From Struthio camelus (Eukaryota > Chordata > Aves > Struthioniformes > Struthionidae): a stretch of DNA of 64,000 nt. The position numbers and the translations under genes are program-made. The notes under the pieces were generated by a model, which saw only the letters and a program-made list of their open reading frames with translations, had not been told where the DNA came from and did no database searches. Of the stretch, positions 53,533 to 64,000 are shown one piece after another (the stretch's first letter is position 1; every line of letters begins with the position of its first letter). The stretch is from contig NC_090943.1 in the NCBI RefSeq assembly GCF_040807025.1, positions 137,899,950 through 137,963,949 of the forward strand, in the 5' to 3' direction.

Positions 53533-53538
53533 GTAAGG
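53530..53538 (+). promoter_or_regulatory. OPRK1: splice donor of OPRK1 first coding exon
   Basis: The sequence AAG|GTAAGG matches the U1 snRNA 5' splice site consensus almost perfectly. It splits the arginine codon at the end of TM1 (AG|G), the conserved position and phase of this intron in opioid receptor genes. Reading through would reach the in-frame stop TAA at 53534-53536 at once. Confidence 0.92.
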
Positions 53539-53596
53539 GGAAACGGCTTTGGAGCCGCAGTTGAAAGAAATGCACATGATAGTCCTGAAATTTGTT

Positions 53597-53613
53597 GGGG
53601 GGGAGGGGAGGGG
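53597..53613 (+). repeat. G-run cluster at start of OPRK1 intron
   Basis: Seven G, then GGGG and GGGG separated by single A bases. If the first run splits into two, this meets the four-run G-quadruplex pattern on the sense strand. It begins 64 bases downstream of the OPRK1 splice donor. Confidence 0.7.
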
Positions 53614-55897
53614 AAATAGTTGTGGCCCAAGAAAGCTTTCTGGGAGTGCATAAATGAGGAGCTGGTAAAAAGTAACTGGAATGAGCTCAGATGTTTTCAC
53701 TCGGAGTAGTTTGTCTGGAAGTGCAATTAGAAACAGAAGGGAGAAGCTGGTTAAAAGTGATAAATCCTGCAGCCTGCAGGAAATGTGCTATGTGCCCTGG
53801 AGCTGTGTTCGTTAGGTGCCCTCTAGGGATGAGTCTGCGGTTGTCCAAGGGAAAGCTGGAGTGGAAGAAGAAAGCTTCCACTTCCAGCTGCAAGACAGCT
53901 TTTCCCTGCAAGGAGTCCTGTAGAGAGCAGGATGGTTTATGTATCTAGTCTTGGGAACGCTAATATATTGCTGCCTTGTCATCTAGCAAGATGAGAAAAC
54001 TGTAAATGATAAAAACATGTGGAAATGCTCAGTGTAAAGCAAGGGATGTTATTGCTCTGTTTAGTATATTTAAACTCCAGTTGTTGCTGTTTGCTTGATA
54101 AAAGTAAAGTAGATGCTGAGAGAGGTCTATATTTCATGTTATTTCTCAAGAAATAGGAAGAAAGCTATGTATCTGCACTAGTAAATTTTTCACATTAAGC
54201 TACTTAGTGAAATCAGCCCTACTTGTACTTACATTTACACTTGTGTGTTCTTGTATATTTTAGTTTGCACTCTCTTTTTGTCCTTTCCAGTTGCAACTTA
54301 TAAAAATGTTCTGGGTAGTGCAGATTAGCAGAGTGATAGTGAGCTACAAAGAAGACTGAAATCATTCAACTTTTTGGACTCCTGCTTCACATTCTATATA
54401 AAACTTGCAAAAAAATCTGAGAAAATAATTCTATAGATTGTTCATTGCTTAAATGAAACCAGCTTTTACACAAGAAGGAAACTGGAGGTATTGAAAGATA
54501 TATTACGAGTTAAGCATGCATGGTAAGGGTCAAGCAACTGCAGCATGGTGAGATATCCTGTCAGACCTGATATAGCGGGATGCTAACTACACTGGAAACA
54601 AAGATCAGTTATACCCAGGGGAATGCTCTTGAAAAATGGAAATAAAATCCTCTTTAAAAATCAGTCTAATGAATAAAGGTGCCTGTGGTCAATGTGGAGG
54701 TTTGCTTTGGCTTTATGAGGCTGTAATTTTTATACTCTTCCATATTGCTTTACCCATTATACGGAGTAGAGATTTCATTTCTTTTTGTATATATTTTGCA
54801 AGAAAAGAGACTCCGTACTTGACACACTCTTATCCCAGCTGCAGAGGCAGAGTTTTTCTAAGCCATCTGTCATTAACAATGATAGTGTTAATTAACTGCT
54901 CCTGGGCGGTGGAAATAAATTCAAACTTAGTCAGAGCTCTGAAAGTTATCTCTCATGGATTATACAGTTTTTATGCATTTCCTTTTTCCTCTCCTTCTTT
55001 TACCATCCTAAGATTATTTTTGTGAGGGTCCAGCTAACTGTGGCTCCCTTTCCTACCAGTCCCTGCCTTAGGCCTTTATTATAGTTTGCCTGTCTCCTGA
55101 TTACGTGATCAAAAGAAAGAAAGAACGAAAGAAGTACTACAAAACACCTTTTTCAGTATCTCCCTCTCCTAGGATTTCTCTGTGGCAAATGCTTTAAACT
55201 TTATTAGAATCATTGGATGAGTATGCCTGTTGTGTGAAACCTACAGTTTCCAATTTTTTATTATATAAAAATAATTTTGAAATATTCCAAATGTTCGTGC
55301 AGGAATTGTCTTTTTTATTTTTGTCTTAACCACTCATCTCCCTCTACATCTCAAGATGGTTATTCATGAGACACTGAAAAATGTAGACTGCAATGATGTC
55401 CTTTTGTGTGGAAAGTCAAGCTCTGTGGGAATTTTGTGAAAGAGGGTGGCAAGAGAGAGGGTGTCACATCCCCTAACCATTCCACATTGCCTTTCCTCTA
55501 GCTGCTACAGATCCCAAGGAGGATGGGGACAGACTGAGGCTCTTCTTTACCGGACAGTTGTGTAGAGAGTTTGTCTGAGTTCCCTCTTTGCCATTTCTCT
55601 TCAGTCTGAATCCTAGAGCTGCCGTTCTCCTCCTAATGCTTGCTGGATCGGTTCGCAACACAGGCCTGGCTCCTCCTCCTATTTCTCTTTTAAATAACGT
55701 CTGATACTGTTATACACTGAGTCATCTTTTGTGTGACATAAACAACATCCCTTATGTCCCAAGAGCCTTGGTGAAACTGTTGAATTGTCAAGATTCAGGA
55801 GCTTCCCAACAGTCTTGAGATGCCTCAGAAATAGGCTCAAATCCAGCCAAAAGCTGCGAGTAGGCAGGCCTCAGCCTATAACTTCCTATAACAGCCT

Positions 55898-55918
55898 CCC
55901 CCCCCCCCCCCCCCCCCC
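55898..55918. repeat. poly(C) homopolymer of 21 bases
   Basis: An uninterrupted C run inside the OPRK1 intron. Its exact length is prone to sequencing and assembly error. Confidence 0.9.
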
Positions 55919-56836
55919 ATTAAGGACTGTTTTCTACCTCTATGCAAGGGCTGCTGAAGAAGCTTCTGGAGACCAGCGAGTTGGTGTGGTGCAGAACCTC
56001 TCAGCAGCCTCTGCGCAAAGTGCTCTATGTTGAAATCTCCTTCAGGTGTGTGCGGGGTGTGTTTCTGCCTTACCTTTGTGGATTTCTGAGAGAGAAAAAA
56101 CGCAAAAATAACAGGAGTACTGCAGCTCAATGACATTTACAAGTTCCTGTCAAAAAAGTATCTGTTCGATATGTCTATGCAACTTTTCAATCTTGATTAG
56201 GAATCAAATCATGTCATTACATGGTTTAGTCAGGAGAAGGAGGTTCTTTCAAGTAGCTTTCTTATGCGACTATAGCACCCACCTTACTGGAGGTATGGGT
56301 TAAGCAACAGACCCTGCCTTTTTCCTAGGTCTCCTGTTGGAGAGCATATGCCCACGTATCTATGTGACTATGGAGGAAAAGTAATTTTCCTTCCTGCAGT
56401 GATGAGAAGGAGGAGAGAACACTCACCTAGAGGTTGCATCCCTCTTAAGATAAGAGGGAGGAATTAAAGAGTATTTTGTACTCTAGAAGAGAAGCACCAA
56501 AGAATATGGAAGGGGAAAAATGAACTAAGAAAGGCTTCTACCTAAGATAATACTATGAAAAGAAAGAGAAAATTGCAGGTCAAAGAGTATGGGGAGAGGT
56601 GGTCCGCAGTTCGGAGGACTGTTATTCTTAGTAATTGAAGTGGAAAGGAGAACCAAGAGAAATACAACCATTCCTAAAAGAATAAAAATAGAAAATAAAA
56701 CTGCCGTAGAAAATAAAATCTCTATCATGTTTTCTATGACGAAGATCACTGGGGAAAGTGACAAAAATGCTTTCTAGAAGCTGATGATGAATAGGATATC
56801 CTTTTGATGTCCTCAACTACTGAGATTAGAGCAGAA

Positions 56837-56887
56837 GATGGATAAGAGAAACTGGTTTGATCACTGGTTTGATGGATAAGAGAAACT
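56837..56887. repeat. nested tandem duplication in OPRK1 intron
   Basis: A 17-base unit GATGGATAAGAGAAACT occurs at 56837 and 56871. Between them ACTGGTTTGAT is itself doubled (56851 and 56863). Confidence 0.85.
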
Positions 56888-58212
56888 ATAATAAGAGAAG
56901 TGGAAACAGGAAACAAATAGAGGAAAGGTATTGAAAAGGGGTGAAGAAAAAAAAAGCTTAGAGATATGGAAGGCAATGCTAGGGAGGAAGGGATAGGTTG
57001 AGACACAGAGGTAGAGACTTAGTCTTTCCTATACTTTAAAGGTAAGGGGAGAGAAAATGCATTAGCAAATTGGAAGGGAGAGAGAGGGAGAAACATATCT
57101 CTTTAGTGTTGAGAAATCTCTGTGATAAGAAGACATCAGAGCTGAAATAGGGTAGTAGAGACATTTTTCATCACTGTTCAAGTATCTAATTTCCTCATCT
57201 TGGTGACCATCCATTCCAGCTCCCCTAAAGAGAGATTTGGGTTGAAGTCAGAAGTGGAATGGTACTCTAGTAGTGTGGTGGCAGCATGGCCTGTTAAAAC
57301 ACGTCTTGAGAGACCTGAATTCTTTCTTGGTTTTGCTACCAGGCTTCAACACTTCATCTTGATGAGAAAAGGCTACTTCATGGCTCAGTTTCTTCTTATG
57401 TAAAATGGAGATATGGATATTCACTCCCTTTAAAAAGAAAGAAACAGTTAAATTTAGAAAAGCACAATGCGAGCATTAAAATTCTAACAGAACAAGACCA
57501 GGACTGCTGTAAGCACCTGGGATTCCTTAAACACATTGTGAATGGGTACGTTTAGTACTGCACAAAGAGCTGTGCATTTAATATGCAGTGCAACCTACAC
57601 TCTTCTCAGTGTAAAGTCGGGTCTCACTCTGTGGATGATTTGTAGTAACTCTCTCTGTGTTTCGATCAGCTACGTGGTATGTGTACAAAGGCCCAAGGGG
57701 TCAGACCAATAGCAAACCTGGTGAGCTATCAGTCCCTCAGTCACACTGTGCACATGGGATGTACTGTTATCTTGCAATGGCTTCTTTTCCTAGGAAGAAA
57801 ATAAGGCAGTACTGGGAAATAATTTTGCCTGCTGCAGTGGTGGAAAATTCAGATATTATGTGAGAAGCACAGTATAGTCCCTATAGAGGAGAATGGGAGG
57901 GATGAAATAGGTATGTAGAAACTAGGTGATATTATCTGAACTCGGTTGAGTAAATTTTTATAGCTTTGTGTGTCTTGGTATGAGCAGCCTCTCTATTTCA
58001 ATCTACCTCTTTTTTTTTTTTTTTGGATTGATTTTAACCTCAGAGATCTTCTGGAAGTGAAATAACTGGCTGAAGATGCTATATAGTAGTACTTGTCCCT
58101 GGAAGCAGAAAAGTACTTTTCTTCTCTTCATCCTCCTTCCTGACTTTTATTTCCCTAAATTTCACTTTTAACTTTAAAGACAAGGGTGCTTTCTTGTGAT
58201 AGCTGGAGGGTC

Positions 58213-58257
58213 CTCAGAAAATGGAATCTGAATGAAAGTTCTCAGAATGGAATCTGA
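58213..58257. repeat. 28-bp imperfect tandem duplication in OPRK1 intron
   Basis: CTCAGAAAATGGAATCTGA at 58213 recurs as CTCAGAATGGAATCTGA at 58241, with two A bases lost in the second copy. Confidence 0.78.
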
Positions 58258-61079
58258 CTTAGAGCTTTAGCTATGGATTTACTCTTGTAAAAAACATAAA
58301 CATACTCTTATAACAATCCTGTGGGAGCCTTATGGGTGTCTCTTACCCGTTCCAGATTCCCTTTTACCATGCACCCTACCTCCATTGTTCCTGAAGTCAT
58401 TTATTGAGAAGAACAATCACTATTATCAGGATCTTGACTAACCAATCCTGTTTCTTTTAAATTTATCTTTCAAGCTTGCAATGATCTAAATAATATTCTA
58501 CATTCAGAAATAGTTTTAACGAGAAGCTATGTCACAGATATGTAGATTCATTCCTAAGGGAAAAGAGAAAGCTTGTATTCCCTGCCTTGTCTAATGTTTA
58601 AGAAAAAATATAACTAGTAATACATTTCTATTCTAATATTCATTGAAACCAATAGCACCTCGTGTAACAGGAAAATAAATTAAGAAAAGTCACTTAAAAT
58701 CACCTCCTTTACAGACTGCTTTTAAATCTTCTCCATCATTCATTCCAAATCAGAATGAACACAAAAAAAAATTCCAGGAATGAAATTAAGTCAATATATT
58801 AGTGTAAATCAATATTAGATTTTGATAACATCAAAAGATTATATGTTAATTTGTTTTAAATTATTGTTCTAATTTTATTAAACTATTTTTGGAAATAATA
58901 TTGTTCTGAAATGAAAAACGAAGTTTCAGAAGAGTCAACCTAACTGAATTGCCCGTTCTCTGTTACCCATAGTCAATATAATTTCATTCTTTTATAAAAT
59001 CACAGGGTAGGCAGCTAAAAGTAAGTGTGTAGCCATAGTAAACTTTGAAGTTTATGGCTTTTTACCTATTGGTGGCTTGATTAAAAAAAATAACACTTTA
59101 CTATATCAGTACAGAGATATCAAATGGATTGACAGGTAATTCTTCAGTGGACTTCAAAGAGCATCTGTCAGCATCTTAGTGTATGGAGATAATTTTTGTG
59201 GGTTCTGCAGGTCTTGACCAAACATGGCACCATTTACAGTAGGATTTTGAAGACAGATCGCTGCTGATGTCTTTTATAGATAACACAAAGACCAAGGCAG
59301 TGGGAAATGTGAAAGAGGGCAGATTTATAAAACAGTGTTGGTAGTTTAGCAAGCCCAGCTCATTTAAACAAAAGTTGAGTGACTTTATACATTTAACACT
59401 TTGGTAGACAATGACTAAGTGAGACGTGGGATTTATAAGCAGACAAGAAAATCAGCATGAGTTCCCAGTATGATGCTGTAATATGAAGGACTGGTGCTGA
59501 AAAAATAGAGGGAGCATAGAAAAGGCTTGAAAAAAATATTTATTAGAGAGAGTATTAGAGTGAGGCTGTAGCTTATCTGTTTGACTTCTGAACAATGACT
59601 TGATATCCAGCCAGACACTTCCGTTGGGTTTGCAGCGAGCTATTCATTTATTTCAAAGAAAGATGCAACTGGAATCAATGGCTGGAAGCAAAACAAACTA
59701 TGAACTGATAGAAAGTGAAAATCTACAAGAACATTCCAGTTTGGCTACTGGAGAGGCAGAAAGCTTGAAATAATCTTCCTGACCTCAGCCAAAAGAGAGA
59801 GCTATGAGGAATCTCATGTTCCTGAGCAAAAGTGTGGAGTGGGAGTGCAGCTGGGAGGTGGAGGCAGACCAACTTAACCTGTCTGTTGAGTGGGATGAAG
59901 GGAGGAGTGGGTGGGGACCCTTCATTGTAGTTTTTACAACAGAATATTTCGAATTTGCTGAAAAGGTATTTTGGCAAAAATATCTTTTCCTGATGACTTT
60001 GATCTGCCTGAGATGCACTGAAAATAAGTCAGGATGAACTTACTGACTTGCCTAGTCCTACCCTTCCCCCCCCACTTCAAACTGTGATTAATTTGTCTCT
60101 TAAATGAATTCATTGAAGTAGATGAGTTCCCAAGGAGAGTTTTGATTTTAGTTACACACTGCTTTCCAAAGGAAAACATCTGGAAAAAACTCCACTTCTA
60201 GGAAGTTTACTTCATGTCTCTGCTTTGACCCTCTCATCTGTAATAATCAGATATTTCTTGCAAAGTGTGGAACCTTTGATCTTCTCCTCAAGGAAGACTT
60301 GATGCTTTGTTTACTGTTATTTTCATTCGTGAAGTTTGGAAGGCATGAGGAAATGGCAGCATGAATGTCATTTTCTCTACTGACAGGCATCAGCGCACAA
60401 ACTAAATTAGCTTTGGAGAAAGGACTGGGTACAGATGGAATGAAAACAGAAAAGGGGAGTGTTTGACCAAAGCTGGCATTCTGCAAAATGTGAAAAGGAT
60501 ATAAATAAAGAATTTTTATGGTCCTGTTGGAAAGTTTGCATGCTAGCCTGTGTATCATCTTTGAAATGTTTATTCTTCCTGGAGCCACAGGGTTCAGGTC
60601 TTATTAGATTCAGTTTCTAATCCCTAGGGAAGTGAAAATTAATTCTAGGCAATTTGCTATTTTCAGTGTTGAGAAATTATTTAAAAAGAAAGCTCTGCCT
60701 TCTCAGCACTAATATTAGAGGCTAGTATGATTCTTTCAGTGCTCAAGTTTCCTCTGATATCATGGCAAGAACATTTCTATCCTCTCCATTTCTCATACTA
60801 GCCCACCTACGCAACTTACAGTGTTCTGTGTGGCTGCTCCTTTCTGCTTCAAAAATCAGTGCAATTCTGCTTTGTACTATGACTGAACATCTAGGTTTCC
60901 CAAATGTAGCTGCCCTACATCTGGAGGACAGATGATTTTATATTTGCAATGAATTTCTGAACTCTTTCTTGATTTTCCTCCCACAGAAACATCTAACTGG
61001 GAAAAATGTTCAGTAACATTTGGCTACTTCCAACCAAGATCTATATACATATCTATTGCATTCAGAGCCTTTCCCACTG

Positions 61080-61133
61080 CAAAAAAAAAAAAAAAAGAAA
61101 AAAAAAAAGAAAAAGAAAAAAAGAAGGAAAATA
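61080..61133. repeat. A-rich purine tract
   Basis: Fifty-odd bases after the initial C consist only of A and G up to the ATAAG end, beginning with 16 A. No upstream copied mRNA sequence was recognized, so it is not assigned to a retrotransposed gene. Confidence 0.85.
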
Positions 61134-64000
61134 AGACCTTGAAAACCTTCTACTGGAGCTGCTACCCTTGTCCCCTTGAACACTGAGATCTGTTATCTTT
61201 ACCAGGCAATTTCTGTTTCATAGCATAGAAAACCGCCTTCTCTTTCACACAAGCACATAGGAAGCATTTTATTCAGCTAAGGGGGCTCATAATGTCCTTC
61301 AGAAAAAAAAAATCCTTTCAGGCGTTAAGAACAATGGGCAAGGTGAGTGTTACGAGAGATTCAGCACTCGCTATGGGAATGGACCCATGGTGAGTGAGGA
61401 GGATTAGAATGGGCTGTGTAAGACGCTGGGAACTCTCCATAGCATGACTGGTGGCCTGAAATGGTCTGCACCAGCATAAAGTTTCTCAACAGAGAGAGTC
61501 AGCTGCTTGACCAGCTCTAAATTGATCTTACTTATCATTAGAGATCAAAAAGTCAGGAATCTAGTCTAAGCTAATTGTCTAGGCTCTCCAGTAATAATAT
61601 TAGATATATTGTTCTTGAATAGAGAATCTGTTTTTTTAGATTCTGCATTCTCATGTTTTTCAGCTCAGGATGTGATAAATCGCACTACCTTTGAGTTTTC
61701 TCTGAGCTCCCCCAGGAAAATCATGGAAGCACAAATTTCACACTATTGATTTTTCTAAGATTAAGCATATTTTGTTCAAAAAGGAGCTCTTAAATCTCAG
61801 ACAAAAATATTAAAAATCTTTATCTTAGAAGAAGGAAAACAAGGTCATTCTTGTTGTAGTACTGTGAATTTTTCTGTGTTGAATGACCAGGATGTATATA
61901 TGAATCTTCTTGAACCTTCTCTTCCCTGAATTCAGAAACTGTTTCTTTAGCTTGGGAAGGAAAGCTTACACATTTAAATCCAGAAAGTCTTATTCACTCC
62001 CAGCTGATGGCTAATTCAGTGGAGTAATGGTAGTGGATTTTAATGATATCTTCTGATATTCAGGTAAATTTTCCCTCCTGAGAGGAGCATAAAAACCAAG
62101 ATCATGCATTTCTTCATTAAGACACTTAAAAATAGGTACCTACAGGTGCTTATTAATACACAGAAGTCCACTTTGGGATACTATCTTATAGGCAGCATAT
62201 ATAACTTTTGAAGGCTCCCAACAACTTTGAAGTTAAAAACAGGCAACATTTAAATATGTGCACTGACAATGTATGCCTCTTTTTAAAGTATTTTCTGAGG
62301 CCCTTTCCAGTGTTAAATTCTGGCTGTCTTTTAAAATGTGATAATAACATATAACCCAATGTGAACATGGAGACTGCAGCACATTGATTTTTACATTCTT
62401 TACATAACCTCTGTCTTAGCTTCATATTGGCATAAGCCTTTTATATCGAATTTTTAGATCCAAAAGACAGCATTTTATTGAACTGATGTGTATTTAGAAT
62501 AGATTTTTATCCCTTTTTTTTTTAATGTTCTGACACATTGTGGTATTGAGCATGCCCTGAACATAATCTTGAGATTTAGAGTTTTTCTGACTAAACTTTT
62601 CAGTTGCTTGGTTCTTCATTTATATCATTCAGAGAAACCTAGTGGAACAGAAACTGCATCCTGGTGATAGGTGCTTTTGCCATTTGCTTTCATATGTACT
62701 TTAGCCTTCAATTTCATGCGATGACTCAGGTATCTGCCAAAAATACGTACTTGTTATACCTTGTTGTATTTCATGCTTCGGTACTTTACCTGTGCTACTA
62801 CTACTGGAGAACACTGCTGTAGTATGTTTCTTAGACTTGCTAAAACCACCTCCTCATCCCAGGTTTCATACTGTAGAGAACATGTCAGCTATTGAATTAA
62901 AAAAAATTAATTGGAGCTTTCTCAGCCTTTATTAGCTTTATTAATATTATACTATGCTTTTTAATCATGCTCCTTTCCTCTACTTGAGATTTTAAGGGGC
63001 TATACTAGCAGGTTTAGATTTTGGGGCATTTTGATTTTTTCTGAAAGCATAAAAGCTTCTTGAGAGCATGCTTCCTTCTTCTATAACCAAAATTTCATTG
63101 ACATGATGGAGATGTGATTTCTTCCTATTTACTATTTTAAAACGATATGTAAAGTAAATCCTGATCCAGGAAGGAAAGTACAGTAATAATAAGTGAAATG
63201 AGGACTTGTGGAGATGAATCTAAAGCCAATCCTGGAGAATTCATTTTTGAAAACAGAAGCTAGGCTAAGTTATGATGGTTTTGAGAATGTTGTTTATGAT
63301 ATGTAAGCAGATATCATTTTAACCTTGCTCCTGAAAAATCATCATCATATATCCATACAAAAATACATCCAAACCAAAGATTTCATCTTCATCTTGACTC
63401 TGTTTTTCTGCTGGGTTTCCATATAACTTCCAGTTGATTACATCCCACAGAAGCTTGAACCCTTACAGCTTAGTAAGTAGTCTCAAGATCCCCCAATTCG
63501 CTTAAGTCATCAGAAGTTACTCTGCCTCTTGAAATTAGATTCTAGCATCTAATTTAAAAGAGGGATCTTCCATTCATTCGTAGTACCAGAAAAGCTGTCA
63601 CCTTGTTATGTGCATTTAACAACCCAGCATTTAGCAAACCATTTTCTGGACACATAATTTATAGTAAATGGTTTATACAGCAGTGGTTTATAATTATTTT
63701 AACGGTCTTTGAAGTATTTCAAAGATGCTAAGATAATGCTTGTCATTAATTACCACTGTGTCATCTATGCTGCAGTTATGCTCGGGTTTCCCATATCTGC
63801 TCCACTTGTTTAATTGAAGCAGGTAGTAGTATTTTCCCCTTAAATCAAATTCATCTATTTGAACAATAATTTCAATTTTGCAAAGGAAAACATGATTCCC
63901 TTACTCCATCAATATTTTCACCTTGTTTAAGTGCAGATTTGGGTGAGCCAGGGGAGGGGGAAAACCCCAAACCACACACAGTATTACCTCCTATATTTTA

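Larger units (their letters stand above)
53533..64000 (+). other. OPRK1: OPRK1 intron after first coding exon (continues beyond window)
   Basis: This is AT-rich sequence with no recognizable coding exon. I looked for the next opioid receptor exon (TM2 to TM4, with the NLALADAL and DRYIAVC signatures) in the translated frames and did not find it, so the intron is at least 10.4 kb. It holds a G-run at 53597-53613, a 21-base poly(C) at 55898-55918, two small tandem duplications and an A-rich purine tract at 61080-61133. No CR1 copy was seen in it. Confidence 0.75.

Noticed and set aside
61080..61133. A-rich tract as the tail of a processed pseudogene.
   Set aside because: No mRNA-like sequence or polyadenylation signal was recognized upstream, and processed pseudogenes are rare in birds.
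53534..64000. Search for the next OPRK1 exon (TM2-TM4).
   Set aside because: None of the translated frames contains the conserved ALADAL or DRY segments, so the exon is taken to lie outside the window.

Overview
The window looks like nuclear DNA of a bird, or at least of a sauropsid. The evidence is two CR1-type LINE copies with the typical 3' tail built from ATTCTGTG units, an AT-rich background with very low gene density, and one vertebrate exon bounded by consensus splice sites. I see no bacterial, plasmid or phage features. Almost all short open frames in the window look like chance ORFs.

The only protein-coding gene I can support is OPRK1, the kappa opioid receptor, on the + strand. Its first coding exon lies at 53273-53532, preceded by a 3' splice site at 53205-53206 and followed by a 5' splice site at 53533-53534. 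The encoded segment is the extracellular N-terminus plus the first transmembrane helix. Later exons (TM2-TM7) were not found up to 64000, so 53533-64000 is read as intron that runs off the window. Upstream, a CpG-rich block at about 48.1-48.8 kb (with a smaller one at 49.0-49.14 kb) and a short GC-richer segment at about 52.4-52.7 kb are the candidate sites for the promoter and non-coding first exon.

Layout: 1-32194 is AT-rich intergenic DNA with microsatellites, a diverged pair of direct repeats at 8403-8930, a C-rich strand tract at 10362-10389, and several hairpins. 32195-32411 is a minus-strand CR1 3'-end fragment. 39312-41163 is a larger plus-strand CR1 copy, 5'-truncated, with a decayed reverse transcriptase frame. 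41164-48100 is unremarkable intergenic DNA. 48.1-53.2 kb is the presumed OPRK1 5' region, and the remainder is OPRK1 exon and intron.

I did not find a new multi-gene system. The most notable structures are a direct-inverted-direct repeat that breaks the CR1 reading frame (40803-40839), a perfect 14-bp-arm inverted repeat (23969-24003), a CpG island standing alone about 4.5 kb upstream of OPRK1 coding sequence, and a G-quadruplex-capable tract just inside the OPRK1 intron.
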